DNA from: Levilactobacillus angrenensis
Lineage (GTDB): Bacteria > Bacillota > Bacilli > Lactobacillales > Lactobacillaceae
DNA length: 64,000 nucleotides
Assembly (NCBI RefSeq): GCF_003946085.1
Contig: NZ_RHOB01000008.1
Location: 62,001 to 126,000, forward strand
Reading direction: 5' to 3'
Every line of letters starts with the position of its first letter. Position 1 is the stretch's first letter. Both the position numbers and the translations under genes were made by a program. The notes under the pieces are model-generated. The model was not told where the DNA came from, did no database searches, and saw nothing but the letters and a program-made list of their open reading frames with translations. This document shows, one piece after another, positions 8,161-16,558 of this stretch.

Positions 8161-9291
8161 ATGACTTGGTCTCATTGGCAAGTCCCACCATTTTTTACCA
8201 GTGTGTTTTTCGTGCTGGGCGTCTTCACGTTCTACTGGGTATCCTACAACTGGATTGCCTCGTGGGCACGCACCCGACGACTGAAGCTTTCTGAAGAAAC
8301 GATCAACGCCTGGTACGGGATTATTTACATGGTGGTCTTTGTTTTTAGTATTCAAACGTTGGTGGTCGGCAAGAGTATCTCCTGGGAGTTCATGAATTTC
8401 CAGCTGATTGCGATTATCTTCTGCGCTTACTTTTTAAAAATTCATATGCCCTATTACCTGCTGGCGCCGATTATGCTGGTGTACATGGTTTTCAACGGCT
8501 CGATGGGCTACTGGCAGTCGTGGGGCCACGCGGTAACGCTACTGACGTTCTTCATAGTCTTAAATCAAGTCCGGCGTAAATTTTACAATCACCGTTACGC
8601 GCTCCTGTTGTACATGGCGGTCGGTATCCCGTTCGGCGGGATGTTGTGGCTGTGGATGAAGTGGAAATTCGACTTCTCCTGGCTGACGTTTTGGCAAGAG
8701 TGGCTGTACCTGGGAATTTTCGAACTGCTATTGTACGTCTACGTGTCGATGCTGTCTCACGATACCGAGCTGAAATTGCGGCTGGCCAAATTTGCCAGTC
8801 ACGATGCGTTGACCCAGACCCGCAACTTTGCGGCCTACACAGAAACGATTGAATACCTGTTCGGCGAGAGTCATACGTCCAACCGGCCGCTGTCGATGAT
8901 GATGTTTGACATCGACCATTTCAAACACTTCAATGACACCTATGGGCACGCGATTGGCGACGAGGTCTTGCGGCAGGTCGCCGGCACGGTCCAGACGGTT
9001 CTGGCGGAAAATGATCCGCGCCTGGAACTCTACCGGACCGGGGGTGAGGAGTTCAACGTCCTCTTCCCGGGCTACGACTTGGCAAGCACGCAGCGGGTGG
9101 TCAATCAAGTCTTCATGGCGGTTAACCACATGAATATTCATTCGGCCAAAACGGTGATTCACGTCTCCATTTCCGTGGGCGTGTCGGAAATCGGGGGCAA
9201 GGACCAGTCACCACTGGACTTCTACAATCGCGTCGACCACAACCTTTATCATTCCAAACGCAACGGCCGGATGCAGATCACGGCTGAATGA
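8161..9291 (+). CDS. Membrane diguanylate cyclase (GGDEF domain)
   Basis: A 376-residue protein expected to make cyclic di-GMP from two GTP. About six N-terminal helices (12-195) form a membrane sensor. The GGDEF domain (about 210-375) has the metal-binding aspartate in MMFDID (D250), the substrate-binding FKHFNDTYGHAIGD segment and an intact catalytic motif GGEEF (294-298). The usual inhibitory RxxD site five residues before GGEEF is absent (DPRL instead), so product inhibition at that site is unlikely. ATG at 8161 is preceded by AGAGGGG; the longer frame to 8119 lacks a site. No EAL or PilZ gene is nearby. Confidence 0.9.
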   Translation: MTWSHWQVPPFFTSVFFVLGVFTFYWVSYNWIASWARTRRLKLSEETINAWYGIIYMVVFVFSIQTLVVGKSISWEFMNFQLIAIIFCAYFLKIHMPYYLLAPIMLVYMVFNGSMGYWQSWGHAVTLLTFFIVLNQVRRKFYNHRYALLLYMAVGIPFGGMLWLWMKWKFDFSWLTFWQEWLYLGIFELLLYVYVSMLSHDTELKLRLAKFASHDALTQTRNFAAYTETIEYLFGESHTSNRPLSMMMFDIDHFKHFNDTYGHAIGDEVLRQVAGTVQTVLAENDPRLELYRTGGEEFNVLFPGYDLASTQRVVNQVFMAVNHMNIHSAKTVIHVSISVGVSEIGGKDQSPLDFYNRVDHNLYHSKRNGRMQITAE

Positions 9292-9299
9292 TGTTGCTT

Positions 9300-9385
9300 G
9301 ACTAGGGGTGGATGGAGCCAGTTGCCTGCTATGAGGGACTGATGGTCAGTTCCAGCCTGAGAAATGGACTTCCACCTGAACTACA
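9300..9385 (-). repeat. SIR-like degenerate fragment
   Basis: Short blocks (GGTGGATGGAGCCAGTTG, CCTGCTATGAGGGAC, CCAGCCTGAGAAATGG) recall SIR internal segments but are strongly decayed. Confidence 0.35.
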
Positions 9386-9440
9386 GTAGCCGTCCGAATT
9401 CAGTCATATTTCAAATAACCAGCCTAATATCTGGGCAAAC

Positions 9441-9475
9441 AAAAACAGGCAGAGCCAGCGGTTCTGTCTGTTTTT
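9441..9475. terminator. Bidirectional terminator after the GGDEF gene
   Basis: Sixteen-base arms AAAAACAGGCAGAGCC and GGTTCTGTCTGTTTTT pair with two G-T wobbles around a three-base loop. It can serve the GGDEF gene on the plus strand. The rest of 9292-9852 holds SIR fragments and no supported gene. Confidence 0.85.
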
Positions 9476-9682
9476 GGCGCCATTCAAATTTTTGTATCAG
9501 GGGATACGGCAACGAACGCTTCAATGACGCGACTGAGGTTGTGGCTGAAGCCGACTGCGACGCGGGAAACGTGTCCTTGTCGTTTGGCTCATGCGCACTT
9601 CCTTAAGTCTCATCATAGCGTCTGAGTGCCGGTGTTGCACTGGTACTTTCCTGAAGTTTTGCTGAAAGATTCTCAGAAAACT

Positions 9683-9848
9683 AGAGAAACGGTCTTTCGG
9701 TTCACTTGGTACACCAGCTAAAGAAAGTAGCATTGACGCGGTAATTCCCAGAACGATAGTGTTCTGTCCACTAAAATTAGTGAAACCAGGAGCCTGCGTC
9801 AGCCAGAAATTCCGCCTGCTATGGGGGACACCTCCGTCCCAATCTCGT
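9683..9848 (-). repeat. SIR element, 3' part (copy e)
   Basis: Reverse copy. Read on the minus strand it gives GGAGGTGTCCCCCATAGCAG, the CTGGCTGACGCAGGCTCCTG block and GACAGAACACTATCGTTC, as in the 3' third of full copies. It ends near the variant terminus CTACTTTCTTTAGC. Confidence 0.75.
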
Positions 9849-9852
9849 AAGA

Positions 9853-11313
9853 TCAACTAGGTGCCACGGACAAGGTCCAAGTCACAACGCTCTGGTAATC
9901 GCCGGCCGCAATTTCTGGGTCTGCCGTCAGGTCCAAACTGCTGTCAGTGACGTCGAAGTTTTGGCCGTCGTAGTCACTGGACGTGTAGATCTTGGTGGCT
10001 GTCGACGTGTCAGGAATATTTTCGTCCAACCGTGAAGTTGGGTCGTACAGATCAAGTGTCGCTGTGCCCAGGTGACCATCAGTGCCATCACTTAAGGTAA
10101 AGGGGGCAAGACTGGCTGTTAACGTCCAGTCGCCACCGGTCGTTCGACTATCCATGACGGACAGTTCACCGTTATTGTTGCCATCGTAAGCACTGCCGCT
10201 GGTAGTGGTGTCTGTGTTTTCCAACGCGGCATCGTTGTCGATCAGCGTGCCAACGTCGACAGCGCCGAAGTTGAAGTTGGGTACCGCGGTTAACGCTAGC
10301 AAACCGCTCTTGTTGACGGTGAGCAGGGCGGAGTTGGTGTTGACCGATTTGGTACTGCCATTGACCGTGTAGTTCAGCGTGGCGTAATATGACGTTCCGT
10401 TGTCGCCGCCGACGGAAGTCTTCGACACGGTGTAGCTGGTACTGGTCGAATTCAGCGCGGTGACGTCACCGTCTTGAACGCGATACCAGTTGGCAACGGT
10501 CATGCCCTCTGGCAAATCTTTCAGCGTGAAGGTGGCGTCACTTCCTTCGTTGACCGTAACATTTTGTAAGGCCCCGACCATGATCTTGACGGAATCGCTG
10601 TGGCCGTTACTGGTCCCGGTGATGGTAACGATACCGTGGTCGTTAGCGGTCCCAGATGTACTGCTAGAGGCGTCAGTCGCCGTGACGTTCCCGTATTCAT
10701 CGACGGAAGCCAGCGACGGATTACTGCTGGTCCAGGTGATGGGGTCGGTCGCTGTGCTTGGCGTCAAGGTTGCACTAACCGTGGTCGATGCGCCGTTGTA
10801 GATGCCGGGACTGGCACTGGTGACTTGGATATCCGTTGTGGGTACCCGTGCCGGTGTAATGGTGACGGTCGCGATTCGTGACCATTCATTGTAGAACAAA
10901 CCGATCCCAGTAAAATCGTATTCACATTGAAATTGTAACTGCGTCGGACTGGTAACACTGGGCGCGGTAAACGTATAAGTCGTACTGTTTGAGCCAACCT
11001 TGTTGTAAGTCGTACCGCCATCAGTGGATTCCCACCAGACGTATTTCCGACTACCTAAAGGGTTGGTCAGTGTTTCCAAAATATTCCGGGTCCCCTTGGC
11101 GGAGAGCGTCACGGTATCACCGGAAATGTGGTTGGAGTCGATTGGCTCCTGCGTGAAACCCCCGGCCAGGTTAATCCCCATAATCGTCGTTGGTGGCGAG
11201 GTCGGTGGCTGTGGCGCACTGGTGGCAGCGTGTGCGGAGATGCCGACACTTAAGCCGACAAGCAAGACGAACAGGCTGACACCTAGTCGTTTGATTTGTT
11301 GCCAAACTTCCAT
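9853..11313 (-). CDS. WxL-domain surface protein with Ig-like (Big_2) domain
   Basis: A 486-residue secreted protein that likely binds peptidoglycan through its C-terminal WxL domain. The signal peptide is MEVWQQIKRLGVSLFVLLVG... with a predicted cut after SAHA. Immunoglobulin-like repeats follow; the segment around TPARVPTTDIQVTSASPG and TDPITWTSSNPSLASVD is a bacterial Ig-like group 2 module. The WxL domain has the first motif WTLTASLAPF and the terminal motif YQSVVTWTLSVAPS. The start at 11313 is chosen for GGAGG eight bases upstream; the TTG at 11328 is less likely. It is the last gene of the WxL operon, 17 bases after the WxL-interacting protein gene. Confidence 0.9.
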   Translation of the reverse strand: MEVWQQIKRLGVSLFVLLVGLSVGISAHAATSAPQPPTSPPTTIMGINLAGGFTQEPIDSNHISGDTVTLSAKGTRNILETLTNPLGSRKYVWWESTDGGTTYNKVGSNSTTYTFTAPSVTSPTQLQFQCEYDFTGIGLFYNEWSRIATVTITPARVPTTDIQVTSASPGIYNGASTTVSATLTPSTATDPITWTSSNPSLASVDEYGNVTATDASSSTSGTANDHGIVTITGTSNGHSDSVKIMVGALQNVTVNEGSDATFTLKDLPEGMTVANWYRVQDGDVTALNSTSTSYTVSKTSVGGDNGTSYYATLNYTVNGSTKSVNTNSALLTVNKSGLLALTAVPNFNFGAVDVGTLIDNDAALENTDTTTSGSAYDGNNNGELSVMDSRTTGGDWTLTASLAPFTLSDGTDGHLGTATLDLYDPTSRLDENIPDTSTATKIYTSSDYDGQNFDVTDSSLDLTADPEIAAGDYQSVVTWTLSVAPS

Positions 11314-11330
11314 GTCCACTGCCTCCAAAC

Positions 11331-12389
11331 TTAATTGTCATTTTCCGTGTCATCGTCATCTGCGTCCCGTCGGCGTTTGCCGAACCAGTAAGCACCGATG
11401 GCTAGTAGGATAGCGAATAATAGGAGCAGTAACCAAACCCACCAGTAGTTGGGCTGGGTGTCAGACTTGATTAGAGAATTGTGTTGCGCGGTCTGGCGTC
11501 GGGTCAGCGTGAAATTCCCACTGAAGTTCCAGGCGCGTTGGCCGCTGGTTAAATGTAACTTGAGCGTGTATTGGCCGGCTGCTAATGGTTGATTGCCCAG
11601 GCTGATATTGTCGTCAAACCAGCTGTTCGGGGCCATCGAACCGTCGCGTAGTGTCTGGGTCGCAATCTGCTTGCCCGTACTGTCTTGAATGACCCGCGCG
11701 GTAACGGTGAGGTCGCCAAATAGGGCGGGCGTCAGGTTGCGGATGCGGGCAAATGCTATGGGTTGGTTGTTCGGCTGATGCAGCCCGACCGCGGCTAATT
11801 TTAAATTCGTTCGCAATTTTTGCTGGGGCCGGCATTGAAGCGCCACCGCGGTGACCTCGGCGTAGCGGTTATTGATCCGGAAGTCGGAAGTGTCGCCGTT
11901 TTCCGTGCTGGACCGCGTGGCGTTGCGGTCCGTTACGAACAAGCCGCCCAGCACTGTACCGGTGAAGCCGCCTGCTGGAATCTGCGTGTGAAAGGTGACG
12001 GTCTTGCCTTGGTGCGCCGCCAGTGAAACGGTCACGGCACCCGACGTCATCTTGGTAAAAGTGGTTTGCGCCGACGCATCGGCGGGCCGGTCGGTCGGAA
12101 TGTACACAGCGTGACCGGAGTCGGCGGTGGTCGCGTTGACGGGGATGACTTGCAAGGTGCGCGGCCGGCCACTAGGATTGGTCACCGCTAACTTCAGGAC
12201 TTGTGTAGCCCCGGGAGTGACTTGTAAATCGAAATACCCCGCTTTAGCTGACACTTGGTTCTTGGGCAATAACGGTGTCGCCGCGAAATTGGCGGGAATC
12301 TTAGCCGCAGTGACCGGCGTCACCCCAGCCAGGATACCCATCAACAGGATGCCGGCTAGTAGCCAGCCGGAGATGCGTTTTAATTTCAT
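11331..12389 (-). CDS. WxL-interacting protein (DUF916/DUF3324)
   Basis: A 352-residue membrane-anchored surface protein. It has a signal peptide (MKLKRISGWLLAGILLMGIL, cut near VTAAKI), an N-terminal DUF916-like beta domain (YFDLQVTPGATQVLKLAVTN), a second DUF3324-like domain (NNRYAEVTAVALQCRPQQ onward), a C-terminal helix (WWVWLLLLLFAILLAIGAYW) and a charged tail GKRRRDADDDD. In known WxL loci this protein bridges WxL proteins and the cell wall or membrane. ATG at 12389 has a GGTGG site; the GTG at 12401 is the alternative. It sits between two WxL genes, as in other firmicute loci. Confidence 0.9.
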   Translation of the reverse strand: MKLKRISGWLLAGILLMGILAGVTPVTAAKIPANFAATPLLPKNQVSAKAGYFDLQVTPGATQVLKLAVTNPSGRPRTLQVIPVNATTADSGHAVYIPTDRPADASAQTTFTKMTSGAVTVSLAAHQGKTVTFHTQIPAGGFTGTVLGGLFVTDRNATRSSTENGDTSDFRINNRYAEVTAVALQCRPQQKLRTNLKLAAVGLHQPNNQPIAFARIRNLTPALFGDLTVTARVIQDSTGKQIATQTLRDGSMAPNSWFDDNISLGNQPLAAGQYTLKLHLTSGQRAWNFSGNFTLTRRQTAQHNSLIKSDTQPNYWWVWLLLLLFAILLAIGAYWFGKRRRDADDDDTENDN

Positions 12390-12488
12390 ACTTAGCCCCA
12401 CCTTTGCGGAATTCAGCGATGGTCCACTAGTAAATTGAATGAGTGACGTAATCAGTTAGCAATGAAATATATTTCACTTGTGGATATT

Positions 12489-12599
12489 GGGTAAACCGAA
12501 GGAAAAGGCAGTCCGGACCGTCACGCCTGACGTCCGCCACGTGGGGTGGTGGGAGTTAGGCGTGAGCGACGGGGGGTCTACCTTTTCGTTCGGTAACCC
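12489..12599 (-). promoter_or_regulatory. Long imperfect hairpin between the WxL gene and the WxL-interacting gene
   Basis: Arms of about 45 bases (12489-12532 and 12554-12599) share the blocks GGGTAAACCGAA / TTCGGTAACCC, GAAAAGG / CCTTTTC and ACGCCTGAC / GTTAGGCGT. It lies in the 228-bp gap inside the operon, just after the first WxL stop codon. There is no T-run, so mRNA processing, 3'-end protection or partial attenuation is more likely than simple termination. Confidence 0.7.
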
Positions 12600-12617
12600 G
12601 ATACGCTAGTCAATCGA

Positions 12618-13346
12618 TTATGAGGCTGGTGTTGTCGCTGCTGGGGCATTTTGCAAAGCCCAGTAGAGGGTTGCATCGTAAGTGCCGGCCGCAATGTCAG
12701 ATTGCTTCGTGATCTGTAAGTTGCTGGTAGGTGCCGTGGTTGCGGTGTTGCTCCCTTGGCCAGTGCCAGCTGCAGCGTTCCACAACAATTGTGGATTGCT
12801 GATCCAGCCATTAGCGACAGTCGATTGTGTTAACTTGATGCTGCTTGGTACGGCGGTCGCGGTGTTATCCAACGTCCCGGTCGTTTGATCCAAGGTCAAA
12901 GCCGCTTCAGTTACCGTTGATTTACCGGAAGTGAAGGGCCCCAGTCCAACAGTCAAAGACCAGCCAGCGCTGTTGCCCCGGTAGTCGGTGACGTTCAAGG
13001 TCCCGGTGTTATTCCCATCGTAGGCCGTGCCGGCTGTTGGTGCATTGTTCGTGACCGTCAGCTCGGCGTTGCCAGAAGCAATCGACTTAACGCTGGTATT
13101 TTCCAGCACGATGTTAGGCACTTGATTCAAGGTCAAAGCGCCAGGCGTGACCGTGAATTCAGCGTTCGACGTGGCTTCGGCGTTACCAGTACTGTCAGCC
13201 ACGTACCCGCTGGAAACGTTGGTCAAGTTACTGGACGCGGTCCCAGGGCCTGAAGCCCCCGCGGTAACGGGACTAAAGGCTAAAATAGCCGCCGCAATCG
13301 CAATGGTACTGCTGAGTTCACCTAATAATTTCTTTGTAATTCGCAT
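12618..13346 (-). CDS. Small WxL-domain surface protein
   Basis: A 242-residue secreted protein, first gene of the WxL operon. The signal peptide begins MRITKKLLGELSSTIAIAAA and is probably cut after AGAS. Nearly the whole mature chain is one WxL domain: ELTVTNNAPTAGTAYDGNNTG, first motif GWSLTVGLGPF, and a terminal motif YDATLYWALQNAP close to the C-terminus. Start ATG at 13346 follows GGGGGAG; upstream in-frame residues are not signal-peptide-like. Small WxL proteins of this size pair with a DUF916 protein and a large WxL protein to form a surface complex. Confidence 0.9.
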   Translation of the reverse strand: MRITKKLLGELSSTIAIAAAILAFSPVTAGASGPGTASSNLTNVSSGYVADSTGNAEATSNAEFTVTPGALTLNQVPNIVLENTSVKSIASGNAELTVTNNAPTAGTAYDGNNTGTLNVTDYRGNSAGWSLTVGLGPFTSGKSTVTEAALTLDQTTGTLDNTATAVPSSIKLTQSTVANGWISNPQLLWNAAAGTGQGSNTATTAPTSNLQITKQSDIAAGTYDATLYWALQNAPAATTPAS

Positions 13347-13515
13347 AAGATTCTCCCCCAATCCGTTTGCCAATGAGCTAGGAACGAAGCAAAGCGTAAA
13401 CTTTAGTTTGGTGACAGTCGCATAACGGGTGACCAGCGCGGTTGGGCGTTGGCCGCAAGTAGCTTAAAAAGTCAGCCACCGAAACCAAGTTCAGTTGGCA
13501 AATTCTTTATCTACT

Positions 13516-13553
13516 CCGTTGACAACTATATAGTAGCAGTACCTTGTCAACGG
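13516..13553. promoter_or_regulatory. Inverted repeat in the WxL operon promoter region
   Basis: Perfect 10-bp arms CCGTTGACAA and TTGTCAACGG separated by 18 bp. Both arms contain TTGACA on one strand, so one may be the -35 of the minus-strand WxL promoter. No convincing -10 was placed. Confidence 0.5.
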
Positions 13554-13749
13554 GTGATATAAAAAAGCGGGGCTTTGAACATGGCATATACTAACTGCTA
13601 AAGATGGGGTGCGTTTCTCTGGTAATCTAAAGAATTTCGTTGCGACTGTGGCAGGGGCAATACAAATAGGCGGCCAATTCGTGTGAGTCGGAATTGGTCG
13701 CCTTGGTTGATGGTTTATGGAGTGGTAGCTATCGGTCCCAAATTGAAGA

Positions 13750-14095
13750 TAGTCCTCTAAAACTAGCGAAACCAGAGGCCTGCGTCAGCCAGGGTTTCGC
13801 CTGCTATGGGGAACACCTCCGGCGAAGAGTGGCGATTATCAGCAATATTGTGTTAGTTCAAGACTAGTTGCTAAATCAACTGCCTGTTGGCGCATGTTTC
13901 GGTTATGAGGCCAGAGACGTGGATTTCCGGCTCAAAGCGAGGCCGAGACCATCCCTCAGGCTCGGTCCGCCCACCGCTTTCCACCCCATAGTTGGCGGGC
14001 GGTAGGCGGCTAGTTCTCACTAGGATGCTGTAACCAACTAGTTTTTACACCATGAGCCGCGTGGTGACAATGTTTCTAGCTGCAACCTTTGGCGA
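13750..14095 (-). repeat. SIR element, internally deleted (copy f)
   Basis: Reverse copy of about 345 bp between the WxL operon and the Rrf2 gene. It keeps the GTCACCACGCGG..CATGGTG hairpin, GCCAACTATGGGGTGG and GCTTTGAGCCGGAAATC (minus-strand reading), but has lost the AGTT hairpin and the right hairpin. The left terminus reads CAAAGGTTGCAGC. Confidence 0.75.
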
Positions 14096-14101
14096 CTAAA
14101 A

Positions 14102-14527
14102 TTAAGTCAGTCGTTGCAAGAGCGTGACGTCGTTGAGCAGATCCTGCAGCGTGATTTTAGCCATCTTGGCTTCGGCGGCTGCCTGAATTTCCTGGTAGTA
14201 AGTCGTCAACACTTGCGGTACGGCGCGGCCGACCGGGCAGTTTTGCGAGGTGTGGGTGTCCACATTGAACAGTGGTGGCTGCCCGGGCAAAATTGCATAG
14301 ATATCTCTGAGGGTAATGTCGGCCGGGTCCCGGGCTAAGGCCAGTTGGGTCGGACCGTGAGTGGGGGCGAGCAGCTGGTGGCGTTTCAGATTAGCCATGA
14401 TTTTACGAATCAAGCTGGGTGAAGTTTCCAGGCTGCTGGCAATTTCTTGACTGGTCATCTTGTTGCCCTTAAAGTAGGCAATGTAGACCAGCACATGGAT
14501 GGTATCACTGAATTGGGTATTTGCCAT
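14102..14527 (-). CDS. Rrf2-family transcriptional regulator
   Basis: A 141-residue cytoplasmic DNA-binding protein. The N-terminal winged helix includes MTSQEIASSLETSPSLIRKIM (helix-turn-helix, about 25-45) and the RHQLL wing. A single cysteine occurs in SQNCPVG, rather than the three-cysteine Fe-S set of IscR, so it is closer to YwnA/CymR-type members. AGGAGG precedes the ATG. It is divergent from the NAD(P)-binding reductase gene, which it may control; the 220-bp gap contains GTTAAT-N11-ATTAAC near its own start. Confidence 0.88.
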   Translation of the reverse strand: MANTQFSDTIHVLVYIAYFKGNKMTSQEIASSLETSPSLIRKIMANLKRHQLLAPTHGPTQLALARDPADITLRDIYAILPGQPPLFNVDTHTSQNCPVGRAVPQVLTTYYQEIQAAAEAKMAKITLQDLLNDVTLLQRLT

Positions 14528-14665
14528 GATGATGGCCTCCTAAGTTAATTTCTGTATTATATTAACTAACAGTTTATCAAAAAATACACGAAAAAGCGAC
14601 CCGGTTGATTAATCAGCGAATAAACCGATTATTTTGAACGAACACAAAGTTTTTAAGCAAACGAA

Positions 14666-14694
14666 TTGACTTTAGCCGTCGCATGACGTATCTT
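14666..14694 (+). promoter_or_regulatory. Promoter of the NAD(P)-binding reductase gene
   Basis: TTGACT (14666-14671), 17-bp spacer, TATCTT (14689-14694), 55 bp before the start codon. Confidence 0.6.
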
Positions 14695-14748
14695 AAAAGT
14701 GTACTTAAAAATAATACAAAAATATATTAAACACAGGGGGTCTGCATT

Positions 14749-15324
14749 ATGGCAGCAATCACAATTTTTGGTAAAGGTAACATGGGTCAAGCAATCGGTG
14801 ACGTTTTCCAGCAGGGCGGCAATCAGGTCAGTTTCATTGATTCTGGTGACCCAGTCGAAAATTTAGGCAGCATCGTTGTTTTAGCGGTGCCTTACAACGC
14901 AGCCTTGAGCATTGCCAAGGCTAACCAAGCCGCATTAGCAGGCAAGGTGGTCGTGGACATCACGAACCCACTGAACTTTGACACTTGGGACGAATTGGTC
15001 GTTCCCGCTGACAGTTCTGCGGCTGCCCAAATCGCTGCACTGTTGCCAGATTCTAAAGTCGTTAAAGCCTTCAACACGACCTTTGCCGCTACTTTGCAAA
15101 GTCGCAAGGTCAGTGACCAAGCCCAAACGACGGTGATGGCCGCCGGAGACGATGACGCCGCCAAGCAAGAACTGGCTGACGCTTTGACTGATAGTGGCGT
15201 GGCCTTCGTCGATGCCGGTGCCCTGAAGCGCGCTCGTGAATTAGAGAGCTTTGGCTTCCTGCAGATGACCTTGGCAGCCAAGGAAAAGATTGGCTGGACC
15301 GGCGGCTTTGCAGTCTTGAAGTAA
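14749..15324 (+). CDS. NAD(P)-binding oxidoreductase of the F420-dependent NADP reductase type
   Basis: A 191-residue Rossmann-fold protein. The N-terminus ITIFGKGNMGQAIGDVF has the G-x-G-x-x-(G/A) dinucleotide motif, and the VVDITNPLNFDTWDEL and VVKAFNTTFAATL segments are typical of the NADP oxidoreductase/F420-dependent family. In lactobacilli F420 itself is not expected, so the physiological acceptor is probably different. AGGGGG lies upstream of the ATG. It is a single gene flanked by a consensus promoter and a strong terminator, divergent from an Rrf2 regulator, consistent with a redox or stress role. Confidence 0.85.
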   Translation: MAAITIFGKGNMGQAIGDVFQQGGNQVSFIDSGDPVENLGSIVVLAVPYNAALSIAKANQAALAGKVVVDITNPLNFDTWDELVVPADSSAAAQIAALLPDSKVVKAFNTTFAATLQSRKVSDQAQTTVMAAGDDDAAKQELADALTDSGVAFVDAGALKRARELESFGFLQMTLAAKEKIGWTGGFAVLK

Positions 15325-15353
15325 AGTTAAGTAGAATAGAAGATATTAACCGA

Positions 15354-15396
15354 AAAGGACGTCCAGCTAGCCAAATTCGCCAGCTGGGCGTCCTTT
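15354..15396. terminator. Bidirectional terminator
   Basis: AAAGGACG-CCAGCT pairs with AGCTGG-CGTCCTTT around a 13-base loop. It separates the convergent reductase and alcohol dehydrogenase genes. Confidence 0.88.
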
Positions 15397-15415
15397 AATC
15401 TATTCATTTTAGTTC

Positions 15416-16456
15416 TTAATCTACCACGATCAATGACTTGATGGCTTCACGCTTGGTCATGGCTTGGTAAGCGTCGTCAATTTCATCCAGTTTGAAGGAC
15501 TTCGTGAAGACCTTACCAGGGTGAATGTCGCCGTCTAAGACTGCCTTCAACAAGACTTGCTTGTCGTAGGTGGTAACGGAAGCGGGCCCACCAGCGATGA
15601 TGGTGTTGCTGTAGAAGGATTCGCTCATATCCATCTTAGGTTCATGAGGCAGACCGACCCGACCGACAATGGCGCCTGGCCGGGCAACCTTCATGGCCGT
15701 GTCGTTGGATTGTTCCGTACCGACACATTCCAGAACGGCATCGGCACCGGCATTGTTGGTCAAAGCCATTACCTTGGCCACGGCTTCGTCGCCCCGTTCG
15801 GCGATGATGTCGGTGGCACCAAATTCGGTGGCTAACTTTTGCCGGTCTTCGTGACGACTCATCGCGATGATCCGCTTGGCACCGCGCATTTGCGCTGCGA
15901 TGACTCCGCACAGGCCCACGGCGCCGTCACCCACGACGACCACCGTGTCACCGGCAGAAACGTTAGCGACCCGAGCGGCGTGGTAGCCGGTGGCCATGAC
16001 GTCAGCCAAGGTCAACAAAGACTTCAACATGGCTTCGCTGTAATCCTGAGGTTGGCCAGGAATCTTGACCAGGGCCCATTCGCCGTGTTGGAACCGGATG
16101 TATTCGGCTTGCACACCGTTACTGAAATTGTCGGTGTGGTTCTGGCAATCGCCTTCAAATCCGGCCCGGCAAGCAGCGCAGTGCCCACAGCCGTGGGTGA
16201 ATGGCGCAATCACGAAGTCGCCCGGTTGGACGGTCGTGATGTCGCTGCCGACTTCTTCGACGATTCCGATGGCTTCGTGACCACTGTTTTCAGAGTGAGC
16301 TGCCTTGTCTTCTAATCCGCGGTAAGCCCACAGGTCAGACCCACACACGCAGGTCCGCACCACGTGAATGATGACGTCGTCGGGTGCCTGAATGGTTGGT
16401 TTGTCAATATCTTCAATCTGGACTTGACCAGGTTTCATAAACATCGTTGTTTTCAA
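15416..16456 (-). CDS. Zinc-dependent alcohol dehydrogenase (MDR family)
   Basis: A 346-residue NAD(P)-dependent dehydrogenase. The catalytic zinc site includes C in TCVCGSDLWAY and HE in SGHEAIG; the structural zinc cysteines are in GCGHCAACRAGFEGDC. The Rossmann motif is VVVGDGAVGLCGV. Length and order fit the class III-like/threonine dehydrogenase branch of MDR proteins. The start is TTG at 16456, chosen because AGGAGG lies eight bases upstream; the next in-frame ATG would cut into the first strand. A cre-like site lies upstream. Substrate unknown. Confidence 0.88.
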   Translation of the reverse strand: MKTTMFMKPGQVQIEDIDKPTIQAPDDVIIHVVRTCVCGSDLWAYRGLEDKAAHSENSGHEAIGIVEEVGSDITTVQPGDFVIAPFTHGCGHCAACRAGFEGDCQNHTDNFSNGVQAEYIRFQHGEWALVKIPGQPQDYSEAMLKSLLTLADVMATGYHAARVANVSAGDTVVVVGDGAVGLCGVIAAQMRGAKRIIAMSRHEDRQKLATEFGATDIIAERGDEAVAKVMALTNNAGADAVLECVGTEQSNDTAMKVARPGAIVGRVGLPHEPKMDMSESFYSNTIIAGGPASVTTYDKQVLLKAVLDGDIHPGKVFTKSFKLDEIDDAYQAMTKREAIKSLIVVD

Positions 16457-16488
16457 GATTGTGACCTCCTAAACATGTCTAAATGAAT

Positions 16489-16502
16489 TCTAAGCGTTTG
16501 CA
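16489..16502 (-). promoter_or_regulatory. Candidate cre site upstream of the zinc alcohol dehydrogenase
   Basis: TGCAAACGCTTAGA on the minus strand matches the CcpA consensus TGNAARCGNWWWCA at 13 of 14 positions. Confidence 0.45.
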
Positions 16503-16558
16503 AAATGAAAGTAAAGTAAGTACCCTTTCAAATCGTTACCAACAATTGAAAAGACGCG

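Noticed and set aside
9521-9856. ORFs with the GGVPHSRRNLWLTQAPGF-type segment (9521-9856, 20648-20899, 2906-3103)
   Set aside because: They fall in the 3' third of SIR elements; their ends are set by flanking DNA, and no start signal is present.
10490-10881. Plus-strand ORFs opposite the WxL gene
   Set aside because: Mirror frames of a Thr/Ser/Val-rich gene; no ribosome site and no known domain.
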